Part shown: positions 18,075 through 27,674 of the stretch, piece after piece
Layout: every line of letters starts with the position of its first letter
Numbering within the stretch: the stretch's first letter is position 1
Origin: Lachnospiraceae bacterium UBA7093
Lineage (GTDB): Bacteria > Bacillota > Clostridia > Lachnospirales > Lachnospiraceae
Direction: 5' to 3'
Assembly (NCBI GenBank): GCA_002492465.1
Contig: DKYT01000019.1
Coordinates: 58,817 to 122,816, forward strand
DNA: 64,000 nucleotides
Program-made: the position numbers and the translations under genes
The notes under the pieces: model-generated
Database searches by the model: none
Seen by the model: only the letters and a program-made list of their open reading frames with translations
Told to the model about the DNA's origin: nothing

Positions 18075-19523
18075 CTAACTCATCTGATCCAGTAATTCAA
18101 TTTTGATATCGTAAAGTTGTTTGGATAAGTCCACGTACACTTTATGAGGATTGACAAAACGCCGGGTTTCATCCCATAGGGTGTTCAGTTCCTGCTGGCA
18201 GTAGGAGCGGATATCCATTACTTTTGGAGAGTCATAGCAACATACGCCCTTTTGGAAAACGGGTACCATAAGCTCACGCAGAGAGAAGGTTCCCGGGGCA
18301 AGCTTTGTTTTTTTCCAGGGCTCAAGAGGATCAAACAAAAGCAGAGGTTCTTCTTCCCGAAAGGTTTCGCCTACCAGGCAGATGAGATCGGCTTTGATCT
18401 TGCCGCTTTCCTTTTCATAAACCCGGTAAATGGTCTTATTGCCCGGGTTGGTTATTTTTTCTGTGTTTTCTGACAGCTTGATCTTAGGGATAAAGTCTCC
18501 CTTTTCATCCATGATTGCCGCTAATTTGTAAACGCCGCCAAAGGCAGGGTTATCTTTTGCGGTGATCAGATTGGTTCCCACGCCCCAGGAGGTAATTGCC
18601 GCCCCCTGTGCCTTCAAAGATTCAATGAGATATTCATCCAGATCATTGGAGGCGGAAATAACCGCATCGGGAAAACCTGCGGCATCCAGCATTTTCCGCG
18701 CTTTCTTGGAAAGGTAGGCAAGGTCGCCGCTGTCTAGGCGGATGCCGTAGAAGGTAAGAGGAATGCCTGCCGCCCGCATTTCCTGAAAGACCCGGATGGC
18801 GTTGGGGACGCCGGATTTTAAGGTGTCGTAGGTGTCCACCAGCAAGATGCAGGCGGAGGGGTAGAGATCCGCATAGGCTTTAAATGCGGTGTACTCGTCG
18901 GGAAAGCTCATAATCCAGCTGTGAGCATGGGTTCCTTTTACGGGAACGTCAAAAAGCTGACCGCAAAGCACGTTAGAGGTACCGATGCACCCACCGATCA
19001 CTGCGGCTCTTGCGCCGTAAATGCCGGCGTCAGGTCCCTGGGCGCGTCTCAGCCCGAATTCCATAATGCCGTCGCCCTTTGCTGCATAGCAGACTCTTGC
19101 CGCCTTGGTTGCAATCAGACTTTGGTGGTTGATAATATTGAGAATTGCCGTTTCTACAAGCTGCGCTTCCATAATGGGGGCAATCACCTTCACAAGCGGC
19201 TCCCTGGGAAAGACCACGGTTCCTTCCGGAATGGCGTAAATGTCGCCGGAAAATTTGAAGTCTGCAAGGTAACTTAGAAAATCCTCATCAAAGATGTGCA
19301 GGCTGCGAAGATAATCAATGTCCTGGGGGGAAAAATGAAGCTCTTTAATGTATGCAATCAATTGCTCCAAGCCCGCGGCAATTGCATAACCGCCGCCACA
19401 GGGATTGTTTCGGTAAAAGGCATCGAAAATGACAGTTTCATTGCAATCTTTATGCCTGAAATAGCCCTGCATCATAGTAAGCTCGTAAAGGTCTGTGAGT
19501 AAGGTGAGATTTTGTCTGTCCAT
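18075..19523 (-). CDS. pncB: Nicotinate phosphoribosyltransferase
   Basis: Converts nicotinate plus PRPP (with ATP) to nicotinate mononucleotide, the entry step of NAD salvage. The N-terminus (LTLLTDLYELTMMQGYF) is diagnostic. The GTHAHSWIMSF segment with its conserved histidine, the RLDSGDLAYLS phosphate-binding region and the later ASNDLDE stretch are all present. At 482 residues the size is normal. AAAGGAG precedes the ATG. It lies 11 bases after the Eis-like gene on the same strand, so the two are probably co-transcribed. Its closeness to two ADP-ribosylglycohydrolase-family genes is suggestive of nicotinamide/ribose recycling, but the genes are on opposite strands. Confidence 0.95.
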   Translation of the reverse strand: MDRQNLTLLTDLYELTMMQGYFRHKDCNETVIFDAFYRNNPCGGGYAIAAGLEQLIAYIKELHFSPQDIDYLRSLHIFDEDFLSYLADFKFSGDIYAIPEGTVVFPREPLVKVIAPIMEAQLVETAILNIINHQSLIATKAARVCYAAKGDGIMEFGLRRAQGPDAGIYGARAAVIGGCIGTSNVLCGQLFDVPVKGTHAHSWIMSFPDEYTAFKAYADLYPSACILLVDTYDTLKSGVPNAIRVFQEMRAAGIPLTFYGIRLDSGDLAYLSKKARKMLDAAGFPDAVISASNDLDEYLIESLKAQGAAITSWGVGTNLITAKDNPAFGGVYKLAAIMDEKGDFIPKIKLSENTEKITNPGNKTIYRVYEKESGKIKADLICLVGETFREEEPLLLFDPLEPWKKTKLAPGTFSLRELMVPVFQKGVCCYDSPKVMDIRSYCQQELNTLWDETRRFVNPHKVYVDLSKQLYDIKIELLDQMS

Positions 19524-19534
19524 GGAATTCTCCT

Positions 19535-20782
19535 TTAAAAATAATCTGAAAAATAAGGTTTCTCAACGGGAATCAATCGCTCCAGCCAGGTCAACATATA
19601 GTATTCAGTCTGGATTTTTTCGTGTTCATAGAGATAAGAGGGACGCTTGTATCCCATCATCATAGCGGTCAGGGTGTTCACATCCAACTCAACCACATTG
19701 ATAGACTGGTTGTTTTCAACCTGCTCGCAGACGGTTTCGCCGTCATGCCAGGAAACCATGTAATCGCCCTGATTCCAGGGCGCCATTTCATCGTGCACTT
19801 TAAAATGTATTTTGAAATCCTCAGGCTGTGTCTGATAAGGATAATCCTCCAAAAAATCCCGCACATTGATAATCCTTGCCATAATATACGGGGAAATGGT
19901 TTCAGTAATCTCGCTGTCCTCAAAAAGATATGCCATAGGTTCGCCGGAATAGTTATCCCCCTGCACCTGCGTGATCATGGAGAAATGGGCGCTGATATAA
20001 TTCCAAAGACCGTAATTTGCCTCAATATTCAGATAAACCATTTCCTTGATATGAAAAATTTCATTGGCAATGTAATAGACTACATAACCCAAGGGCTTAT
20101 GTTCCTGGCTGTAATATACTGCGGCAATCATGTCGTCGTTATCCCAGCGCCAGTATTCATCCCAGGATAAGGCGTCCCGAATCAGACAACCGTGGCGCTG
20201 CAAGGAAAAATAGGAATGTACATTGTGATAATCTTCTGAATCCAGGCTGACACGCTCCACCATACCGGTAACCGGGCGTGCTTTGGGAAGCTGCGTATCT
20301 TTGACGGTAAAGGACAATTTGTCTGACACGATTTCCCATCCCATTTTGCGATAAAAGGGAATGGAGTAGGGATAAAGAAAGGAAATCGGCATTCCCTGAT
20401 CGTGAATGTAGTTGAGGGCATGTTTCATCAAGGAGTGGATCAAACCTCTTCCGGTGTATTCGGGATAGGTGGCGACGCCTGTAATGCCGCCCATGTCCAT
20501 GATTTCATCGTGAATATTGACCTTCATGGAATAAACTACGATCATAGAGGCGAGACGGTCCTTGTAAAACCATCCTATTACATATGCCTCTTCCAGGATG
20601 GGACGTTTGGCATATTTGATCTCTTCCTGCTTCCATCCGGTTTGAAACAGATCGTAGGAGGTTACCTGAAATGCGTATTGAAGCAGGGCGTTGAATTGTT
20701 CCAGGTCGCTTTTATCCAGCTCCCGCATGCGGAAATCTCCGTTGGTTTCAAGATAAATAGGTTCTTCTGCTTTGTTTGCCAT
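19535..20782 (-). CDS. Eis-like GNAT acetyltransferase with C-terminal sterol-carrier-like domain
   Basis: Predicted cytoplasmic acetyltransferase of the enhanced-intracellular-survival (Eis) family, 415 residues, with two GNAT-type domains and a C-terminal SCP2-like domain. The acetyl-CoA site is seen at GVATYPEYTGRGLIHSLM, followed by YPYSIPFYRKMGWE. The start at 20782 is chosen for its upstream GGAAAGG; an in-frame ATG 12 codons upstream lacks one. Eis enzymes acetylate amines such as aminoglycosides or polyamines, but the substrate here is unknown. It is the first gene of the minus-strand pair with pncB. A GAAGCAG/CTGCTTC inverted repeat sits just before its ribosome site. Confidence 0.8.
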   Translation of the reverse strand: MANKAEEPIYLETNGDFRMRELDKSDLEQFNALLQYAFQVTSYDLFQTGWKQEEIKYAKRPILEEAYVIGWFYKDRLASMIVVYSMKVNIHDEIMDMGGITGVATYPEYTGRGLIHSLMKHALNYIHDQGMPISFLYPYSIPFYRKMGWEIVSDKLSFTVKDTQLPKARPVTGMVERVSLDSEDYHNVHSYFSLQRHGCLIRDALSWDEYWRWDNDDMIAAVYYSQEHKPLGYVVYYIANEIFHIKEMVYLNIEANYGLWNYISAHFSMITQVQGDNYSGEPMAYLFEDSEITETISPYIMARIINVRDFLEDYPYQTQPEDFKIHFKVHDEMAPWNQGDYMVSWHDGETVCEQVENNQSINVVELDVNTLTAMMMGYKRPSYLYEHEKIQTEYYMLTWLERLIPVEKPYFSDYF

Positions 20783-20887
20783 AAGTATGCGCCTTTCCGA
20801 AGCAGACAGAAAATGCAAGACCTGCTTCCTGTTTTATTTTACACCAGGAAAAAGGATGCGTCCATGGGTTTTGTGTTGAAAATGCGC

Positions 20888-22504
20888 TCAGGGTGTCAAC
20901 CGGGACTGATATTCGCTGGGGGACATGCCTTTGGTCTGCCTGAAAACATAGGAAAAGTGTTTTACGCTTACATACCCCACTTTTTCTACAATATCGTAAA
21001 TTTTCATCTGGGGATTTTCCTTCATAAGCTGTATGGCATGGTCTATGCGCACACGGGTTAAATATTTGATATAGGATTCCCCCATTTCCCGGTGAAACAG
21101 GGAACTTAAGTAATTTGGGGTAATGCCCAGTTCGTCTGCTACCAGAGTAAGGCTTAAGGGCTGTGCATAATTTGCAAGAATATAGCTTTTTGCCTCGGCA
21201 ATCAGAAAGTTTTCATCTATACTTTTGGTATCGGGATTTTCTGAAAGGGTTAAAAGCTGGGCTATGGATAAAAAAAGCTTTAGGGCAGCTTCTCTGGTAT
21301 TGTCGGTATCCGCATCCGCCAGCTTTAATACCGCCTGCCCCCATATTTTTTTGTGTTCGGGAAATTCCCTGTCCCATTTGGAAAAAATGCTCGGGATCCA
21401 ATGGAGACCAAAACGCAGAATTTCAGGTCTTGTATACTGCGGCATGAATGCCAATAGGGAGGAAAGAGCAAGTTCCTGATTGACCACATTGCGGTCGGAA
21501 ATTGCCGCCCATAAGGAAGAAACGGCTTGATGCAGGGAAGCTGACTTCTGGCGGATCTCCGGCTTATAATCTGCGGTACTGTAAAAATTACCGGGTTTTA
21601 GAAAAACCTTCGCATTTAATACGGCAATAGATTGAGCGTAGGCTTTATCCGCTTCAAAAATATCGGTAAAGGGTTCGCTGACAACGGAAGAAAGAGAGAG
21701 CTTCATCTGATTTTGCAATACCTCTGAAACAATATGGTAAATATCTCTGGATTTTTGCAGTGCGGCGTCCGGGGTATCCGCGGAAAGTAAAACCACGGTA
21801 TGATTAAAACGGTCCAACAGGGTCCAGACAGGATCCTGTTGGTTTTCGGAAATTTCCAGAACGATCTGATAAACCATGTACTGATATAGAGAAATATCCT
21901 GGATAGGCAGTTTACTTTCAAGTAAAAGATCCATATCCAGGTCAAACAGCAGCAATCGTGCCGGACCTTCCAGCAGGCTGATTTTCATACGATGTATAAG
22001 GGGATAGAGGGATCTTGTTTCCGGCTCTGCGCGGTCAATGACCGCTTTGATGAAACGCGCGGCAAGCTGTTTTTTTCCGTTCTCCGACATTTTAAGAAGG
22101 CGGGAATATGCCTGCATTTCTATTTTTTCTCTCTCCAGCAGTGTTTTTATTTGGGATAAGGATTTCTTCAGGTCGTCCAGGGAGATGGGTTTTAAAAGAT
22201 AGTCTCTCACGCCGTATTGGATTGCCTGTTGTGCAAATTTGAATTCATCGTAGCCGGAAAGTATCATGATTTTCTGGTTGGGGTAAAGCTCTTTCACTTT
22301 GCGGGAAAGTTCTAAACCGGTCATTTCCGGCATTTTAATGTCTGTGATAATGAGATCGCTTTGGTGATTGGAAAGCCATTCCAAGGCTTCTATTCCATCG
22401 GAGCATAAGGCAGCGACCTGCCAATCAGGATCCTGCTGGGGAATGGTCATTTTAAGATATTCCAGGGTAAGCTTTTCATCGTCTACTAACATCACACTGT
22501 ACAT
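20888..22504 (-). CDS. YesN-type response regulator with AraC-family DNA-binding domain
   Basis: Receiver domain at residues 1-125 (VDDEKLTLEYL, phospho-acceptor Asp55 in ITDIKMPEMTG, conserved Lys in LLKPIS), a variable middle domain, and a C-terminal AraC helix-turn-helix pair at about residues 440-535 (ELGITPNYLSSLFHREMG and IVEKVGYVSVKHFSYVFRQ). At 538 residues it is typical for gut Clostridia. GGAGGCGATAGACA precedes the ATG. Its start lies inside the end of the sensor kinase gene (29-base overlap). It likely activates the divergent sugar ABC operon. Confidence 0.93.
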   Translation of the reverse strand: MYSVMLVDDEKLTLEYLKMTIPQQDPDWQVAALCSDGIEALEWLSNHQSDLIITDIKMPEMTGLELSRKVKELYPNQKIMILSGYDEFKFAQQAIQYGVRDYLLKPISLDDLKKSLSQIKTLLEREKIEMQAYSRLLKMSENGKKQLAARFIKAVIDRAEPETRSLYPLIHRMKISLLEGPARLLLFDLDMDLLLESKLPIQDISLYQYMVYQIVLEISENQQDPVWTLLDRFNHTVVLLSADTPDAALQKSRDIYHIVSEVLQNQMKLSLSSVVSEPFTDIFEADKAYAQSIAVLNAKVFLKPGNFYSTADYKPEIRQKSASLHQAVSSLWAAISDRNVVNQELALSSLLAFMPQYTRPEILRFGLHWIPSIFSKWDREFPEHKKIWGQAVLKLADADTDNTREAALKLFLSIAQLLTLSENPDTKSIDENFLIAEAKSYILANYAQPLSLTLVADELGITPNYLSSLFHREMGESYIKYLTRVRIDHAIQLMKENPQMKIYDIVEKVGYVSVKHFSYVFRQTKGMSPSEYQSRLTP

Positions 22505-24320
22505 TGTCTATCGCCTCCTTGCTTAATAAAGGTAATACGATCGTAAACTCTGTTCCTATATCCGGTATGCTTGAAACGCAGATGCCATACTCCGGTCCGT
22601 ACCGCAGTTTAATGCGCGTGTTAACGTTTTCCAGACCAATACTGTGGGTGGAGCTGTCATTGCCTGGGGTATCCTTGTCTTGGACGGTTGTACGGTTGAG
22701 CTTTTCCGTAAGGCGGCGGAGAACGGTTTCTGACATTCCCTTTCCATTGTCTTTTACCGAAAAATAGCTTTTACCTTCCTTACAGCAGCCTTCTACCAGT
22801 ATAAAGGTATGGCTTCTCTGATTTTCACAGCCATGTATGACAGCGTTTTCCACAAGGGGCTGCAGAATAAGGGTTAAAATATACCGCCCCTTCATTGCTT
22901 CGTCTAATTCCAGCCGGTAGTCGAGACGCCCCTCAAACCGGCTGCTCTGCAGGGCAAGATAATCGTTTAAAAGAGAAAATTCCTCCTCCACCAGAGCTTC
23001 CCTGTCGAGCTTTGCCATTCCCCGTAAAAGATTGTGGAGGCGTTCAATATTGGAAACTGCATGAGCGGTTCGTCCTACCTGGATCTGCAAGCTGATCATA
23101 TTTAATGTGTTATATAGAAAATGAGGCTTAATCTGATTTTGAAGGGCATGCAGGCGCGCCTCCGTATGCAGGATCTCAGTTTGGTAAATTTTCGTGGTCA
23201 GTTCTGTATTCCGTTTGATATTATCGTTTATGGTTTCTGTCATTTTGTTAAAGGAATCCCCCAGATAACCAATTTCATCATTCCGTTTTCCGGTAAAGGA
23301 AACCTGAAAATTGCCGTTTCTCACTTCCTTCATAAGCTGAACGATCTCCATTAAAGGGTGCAGAATTCTGTGGGTAAAGAACAGAAGCACGAGGATTGCA
23401 GTACAGGAGCTTAAGGTAGCGAGTATAAAGGTAAAGTTGCGGGTTTTCTGGGCGTTTTTTGTCAGTTCCCGTAAAGAATTGACGGATACGATCGTCCAGT
23501 CAGGGTTTTGTACTTTTACGGTATTGATCAGGTATTCAGAGCCGTCTATTTTTTGCGTCCATGCGCCGGAGGAGGAAAAAACAGCTTCTGACAAAAGAGC
23601 AGTCTGAGGTAAGGGGATACTGTTGTAAATCAGATTTTGATCTCCGTCTATAATATAAATGCCGCCATCCTCTCCCATATCGACCTTTTGGACAATGTCT
23701 GAAATGCCCTCATAGCTTGCGTCTACTTTGATTACGCCAATTCGTTCATCTATATTTTTGACACTTTTAAGCTGTTTTACAATTGAGAAAACCGTATCCT
23801 TAGGATAAGACACCAGCTGTTCCGTGTGAGGCGGTACGAAAATCGGTTTACTGTCCTCCAAAGCGGACTGGTACCAATCATAAGCAGTATAATCCGTGTA
23901 GAGATCGACGCTTTTGGGCATTTTTCCGCCATAATAAATACTGTCGGTTATGACAAAAATATTTAGCACATCCTTGCGGGGAAGGATCATGATCTTATCA
24001 AGGTAATTTTCGATCACCCGCCGTCTGTTCAGCCTGTCCATATCCGAGCCGCCTGTTGATTCCATGGCGCTTACCACCTTGTCGTCGTAATAAAGGTAGG
24101 TGGTAAGGCGGAATAACTCGTCAATATAGGCACTTAAGTTGATGGAAAGCTGTTCCAACGTCTGCTCGATCTGCTCAGAGGACTGTCGCTGGAAATCCTC
24201 CGTATAGCGATAGTAGGATAAGACTGAGGTAAAAAATACGGAGAGCAGGATTAAAAGAGCGACAACTGCGGTTAATGAAAATCGTATGCTGTGAAATTTT
24301 TGCGTTTTTAAAGAAACCAT
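22476..24320 (-). CDS. YesM-type sensor histidine kinase
   Basis: Membrane sensor kinase of 614 residues: N-terminal helix at about 14-36, an extracellular dCache-like ligand domain of about 260 residues, a second helix near residues 303-325 (FILATLSSCTAILVLLFF), a HAMP segment, and the His_kinase domain with phospho-acceptor in QIKPHFLYNTLNMIS. The HATPase domain has LVENAVIHG and DNGKGM. It pairs with the YesN regulator encoded directly downstream and is divergent from the sugar transporter, the standard arrangement for carbohydrate-sensing operons in Lachnospiraceae. Confidence 0.93.
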   Translation of the reverse strand: MVSLKTQKFHSIRFSLTAVVALLILLSVFFTSVLSYYRYTEDFQRQSSEQIEQTLEQLSINLSAYIDELFRLTTYLYYDDKVVSAMESTGGSDMDRLNRRRVIENYLDKIMILPRKDVLNIFVITDSIYYGGKMPKSVDLYTDYTAYDWYQSALEDSKPIFVPPHTEQLVSYPKDTVFSIVKQLKSVKNIDERIGVIKVDASYEGISDIVQKVDMGEDGGIYIIDGDQNLIYNSIPLPQTALLSEAVFSSSGAWTQKIDGSEYLINTVKVQNPDWTIVSVNSLRELTKNAQKTRNFTFILATLSSCTAILVLLFFTHRILHPLMEIVQLMKEVRNGNFQVSFTGKRNDEIGYLGDSFNKMTETINDNIKRNTELTTKIYQTEILHTEARLHALQNQIKPHFLYNTLNMISLQIQVGRTAHAVSNIERLHNLLRGMAKLDREALVEEEFSLLNDYLALQSSRFEGRLDYRLELDEAMKGRYILTLILQPLVENAVIHGCENQRSHTFILVEGCCKEGKSYFSVKDNGKGMSETVLRRLTEKLNRTTVQDKDTPGNDSSTHSIGLENVNTRIKLRYGPEYGICVSSIPDIGTEFTIVLPLLSKEAIDNVQCDVSRR

Positions 24321-24379
24321 ATTGAATGCCCTTTCTGCAAAATAATTTGACGTTTTCAGGGATATATATGTTTTTTCTT

Positions 24380-24407
24380 ATTATATCACGGTTTTATGAA
24401 TTGACAG
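24380..24407 (-). promoter_or_regulatory. Promoter of the yesM/yesN-type operon
   Basis: On the minus strand CTGTCA and TATAAT are separated by 16 bases, about 60 bases before the kinase start. The rest of the 199-base divergent spacer (24321-24519) must contain the AraC-type activator sites and the sugar operon promoter. A TATACT at about 24474 could be its -10 box, without a good -35, as expected for an activated promoter. Confidence 0.55.
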
Positions 24408-24519
24408 GGCAGAGTATAAAAAATCGAACCTGTATCGTAAGTTTTGAGGATTTTAAATCATTTTTCCGTAGGCTATACTGAAAATGTAAACAGAAAACAA
24501 CAAAATGGGAGGGCAAAAA

Positions 24520-25860
24520 ATGATACCTATGAAAAAACGCATATGCGCCGGGATCCTGGCGGGAACCATGCTTCTTGGAATGACAGCGTGCGGACAAAAG
24601 GAAAACGGCGGGACCGGTACGGATGCGCCAAAGCCGGTACAGGAGGAAAAGAATTCTGAAGCAGCAAAAACGGAACAGGTTACCATAAAGTTTTTTAACG
24701 GAAATGTAGAGATGGTAGACTGGTATAATGAAGCTATCGACCGCTTTAACGCGCAGAGCAGCAACATTAAGGTTGAACATGAGTTTCAAAAGGAGGGAAC
24801 TTCGGCATTACAAACCAAGTTCGCCGCAGGAGACATTCCTGATATTACCACAATGGGAACACAGCAGATGATCGATGCAGGCAAGTTTGTGGATCTCACA
24901 GACGCCCAATGGTGGGATCGAATTGATCCTTCTATCAAGGAAATATCGGCGGATGTTAAAACCGGTAAAAATTTTTATATTCCTACCAACACAATAATTA
25001 CCGCGACCATTTACAATCAGAAAATTTTTGATGAATTGAATTTGCAGCCTGCCGCTACCCTGGATGAATTTACGGAAAACCTCCGCGCCATTAAGGCGGC
25101 TTATCCGGACAAGGATCCTCTTTACTTCTCGGGAAAAGAGGCATGGACGATAGGAATGCTGTTTGGCTATCTTCCGGATGCAGTGGAACGCCAGCGGCTG
25201 GGGGAATTGGAATACAGCCGTGCCGCGCTGGAAGGAGATATCAGCAAGCTGAAATTTTCGGAGGCGGGAGGTCCTTTGGAAACTTATATTACATGGCTGG
25301 GATCTCTCTGGGAGGAAGGTTTGATCAACAGTAATGTGCTTACCGCAACCTATGACGATGCTATCAACGCCATTGCAAAGGGGGATGCGGCGGTTATCTT
25401 CCAGGGAATGTTTACCATTGGCAATATTTTGTCCATTAACCCGGAAGCAGAAAAGGAACTGCGCGTATGCGCTTTCCCGGCTGTGACTGACGATGTAAAG
25501 CCTGCCTTAAACCAGGGACCGGACAGTACTTATTACATTACGGCGGATTCCCCTCATCAGGAGGAGGCAAAGATTTTCTTGGACTGGCTGTTTGAGGCTG
25601 AAAACCAGGCTTCCTTTACCACAACCCGTAATGCGCCGTCAGCTTTCTCGGACGTGACATCGGATATCGGACCAATTTATAACAGCGCGGTGGAAGCTGC
25701 CAAAACAGCAGCGATCATTGGACCGGCAAGAGAACCGGCGGGATTTGGCGGCGACGCCACAGGGGTGATGTTACAGGAGTTTTTCGCAGGACAGTATACC
25801 CCGGCGGAATTTGCAAAGGCTTACGAAGAAGCCTGGAAGGCGGCATTTGACGCGCAATAA
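24520..25860 (+). CDS. Sugar ABC transporter substrate-binding lipoprotein (SBP_bac_1 family)
   Basis: Extracellular binding lipoprotein for a carbohydrate. The start at 24520 is chosen because GGGAGGG lies 6 bases upstream; the in-frame ATG at 24505 overlaps that ribosome site. The signal peptide ends in a lipobox (GMTAC, lipidated Cys24). The mature region has the family pattern KFAAGDIPDITTMGTQQM and later GDAAVIFQGMFTIG. Length of 446 residues is typical. Divergent YesM/YesN genes and a GH32 enzyme downstream suggest fructo-oligosaccharide or sucrose-type ligands. A strong hairpin follows the stop and separates it from the permease genes. Confidence 0.92.
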   Translation: MIPMKKRICAGILAGTMLLGMTACGQKENGGTGTDAPKPVQEEKNSEAAKTEQVTIKFFNGNVEMVDWYNEAIDRFNAQSSNIKVEHEFQKEGTSALQTKFAAGDIPDITTMGTQQMIDAGKFVDLTDAQWWDRIDPSIKEISADVKTGKNFYIPTNTIITATIYNQKIFDELNLQPAATLDEFTENLRAIKAAYPDKDPLYFSGKEAWTIGMLFGYLPDAVERQRLGELEYSRAALEGDISKLKFSEAGGPLETYITWLGSLWEEGLINSNVLTATYDDAINAIAKGDAAVIFQGMFTIGNILSINPEAEKELRVCAFPAVTDDVKPALNQGPDSTYYITADSPHQEEAKIFLDWLFEAENQASFTTTRNAPSAFSDVTSDIGPIYNSAVEAAKTAAIIGPAREPAGFGGDATGVMLQEFFAGQYTPAEFAKAYEEAWKAAFDAQ

Positions 25861-25872
25861 CCAATAAACAGG

Positions 25873-25911
25873 AAAGCCACAAAATATAAATAGAAAATAT
25901 TTTGTGGCTTT
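25873..25911 (+). terminator. Intra-operon hairpin after the binding-protein gene
   Basis: A perfect 15-bp stem (AAAGCCACAAAATAT with its complement) around a 9-base loop, followed by CTTTC. It sits between the binding-protein stop and the permease start. Such hairpins commonly reduce read-through or protect the upstream message, so the binding protein is made in excess of the permeases. Confidence 0.8.
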
Positions 25912-25945
25912 CTTTCAAAATCATTTTTACCCGGGGCAAAATAAA

Positions 25946-26830
25946 ATGAAAAAATTAAGAAATAAAATAAGTTTAAATCTGCATAAATTTATGATGGCGC
26001 CTGCGGCAGTTCTTTTTTTAGTCTTTTTTGTGCTTCCTCTTTGCCAGGGAGTGGGAATCAGCATGACAGACTGGAACGGTTTTTCTGAGGAAAAGAATTT
26101 TGTGGGATTTGCTAATTTCATAAGATTTTTTTCCGACAAACGCGCGCTCCATGCCATACAGGTAACGGTGGTATTTGGACTGGTCAGTCCCTTTCTTTTG
26201 AACGTGTCCGGACTTTTTCTTGCGCTGCTGGTGGATTCTAAAAGGAAAAGCCGGGTGCTGCTGCGCATGATAATATACCTCCCGTCGATTATCAGCCCGT
26301 TGATTATGGGGTATTTGTGGACGCTTATTTTGTCTCCAAGGACAGGGGTATTGGATCAAATTTTGCAGCGGTTTAATCCTTCTCTTTCTTTTGACTGGAT
26401 GGGTGTGCCTGATAAAGCGCTGTGGCTGATTATTATGGTCAATGTATGGCAGTTTACGGGGGGACCTATGATGGTATATCTGGCGGGGCTTCAGTCTATT
26501 CCAAAGGATTTATATGAATCGGCAAAGATAGACGGCGCAGGCAGAATGCAGGCGTTTAAAAATATTACATGGCCTCTTCTATACCCTTCTGCAAAGATCA
26601 ATATTTTTAATAATATTATCGGTTCTATGGCGGTGTTTGACATTATCATGGCGATTACCATGGGAGGTCCTGGGTATGCCACGGAATCCTTAAGCATTTA
26701 TATTTACCGGCAGTCGTTTAACGGGTTCGCAGGCTATGCCACGGCAATTGCCCTTATAATGTTTCTGATCATCGCCGTGCCTATTGGGATTACCATGAGG
26801 TGGATGAAAAACAAGGAAATTGAGATGTAG
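25946..26830 (+). CDS. Sugar ABC transporter permease 1 (MalF/UgpA type)
   Basis: Membrane subunit with six predicted helices. The N-terminal helix is FMMAPAAVLFLVFFVLPL; the EAA loop is YESAKIDGAGRMQAFKNITWPLLYP. About 294 residues, normal for the family. I prefer the ATG at 25946; a GTG frame start at 25904 lies inside the hairpin stem. The ribosome site is weak (CCGGGG). It should pair with the next, frameshifted permease. Confidence 0.9.
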   Translation: MKKLRNKISLNLHKFMMAPAAVLFLVFFVLPLCQGVGISMTDWNGFSEEKNFVGFANFIRFFSDKRALHAIQVTVVFGLVSPFLLNVSGLFLALLVDSKRKSRVLLRMIIYLPSIISPLIMGYLWTLILSPRTGVLDQILQRFNPSLSFDWMGVPDKALWLIIMVNVWQFTGGPMMVYLAGLQSIPKDLYESAKIDGAGRMQAFKNITWPLLYPSAKINIFNNIIGSMAVFDIIMAITMGGPGYATESLSIYIYRQSFNGFAGYATAIALIMFLIIAVPIGITMRWMKNKEIEM

Positions 26831-26843
26831 GGGAGGTTTGGGA

Positions 26844-27661
26844 ATGAAAAGAGTGAAAAAGTGGGCTGCCGCAATTACAGTGTTTATAACCGGTTTTATA
26901 TTCCTGATACCGTTTTATATTATGTTCTATTTATCCCTGAGCAGTCCGGGCGATTCCATTGCAGAGGAGTGGTTTCCCAGGGCGCTTATGGTTCAAAATT
27001 TCCGGGAGGCATGGGAAAAAGCCAGTATGGGGCGCGCCATGGTTAACTCGCTGGTCATAACCGTGGGCGCAGTGCTCCTGCTTGTTTTTTGCGCGGCATG
27101 TGGAGGATACGGGGCGGCAAGGGTAAAGAATAAGATCAACCGGATGATTTTTTACATAATGGTGCTCAGTATGATGGTGCCGGGAATTATCAATACGGTT
27201 CCGCTGTATATTATGATGCGGAGAATAAATGGGATTAACACTTATTGGGGAATGATTATGCTGCTTGCCTGCCAAAGTCTGCCCTTTTCCGTTTTTCTGT
27301 ATGAAAGCTTCATCCGTACTATGAATTCGTCTTTGGAGGAGGCGGCAATTATGGACGGCTGCACCCGGTTTGAGGCGTTTTGGAGAATCGTTTTTCCTTT
27401 ATTAAAGCCAATAACGGCTACCGTGGTGATTATGCAGGGAGTTGGGATATGGAATAACTATGCCCAGTCTGTTTTTTTCCTTCAGAATCAGAATTATCAT
27501 ACCATACCCCTTGCAATTTCTACTTTTTTCAGACCTATGGAGCTGATTATAATTTGCTTGCCGCCGGGGCGGCAATTGGTCTTGCGCCTATTGCAGTGGT
27601 TTTTCTGATTTTTCAAAAGCAATTTATCAAAGGTTTGAGCGCAGGCGCAGTAAAAGGATAG
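26844..27661 (+). pseudogene. Sugar ABC transporter permease 2 (MalG/UgpE type), frameshifted near the C-terminus
   Basis: The first ~227 codons encode a normal MalG-type permease, including the EAA loop EEAAIMDGCTRFEAFWRI. After STFF the reading frame runs to a premature stop at 27606-27608 with an unrelated tail. The expected C-terminus (YGADYNLLAAGAAIGL, then FLIFQKQFIKGLSAG) is intact in the +1-shifted frame and ends with TAG at 27659-27661. Restoring one T in the T6 run at 27524-27529 gives STFFQTYGADYN, the canonical sequence. This is a single-base deletion, a phase-variable slippage tract or a sequencing error. The ATG follows GGGGAGGTTTGGGA. The downstream GH32 gene begins 13 bases after the restored stop. 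Confidence 0.85.
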
Positions 27662-27674
27662 GAGAGAAGAGCAG

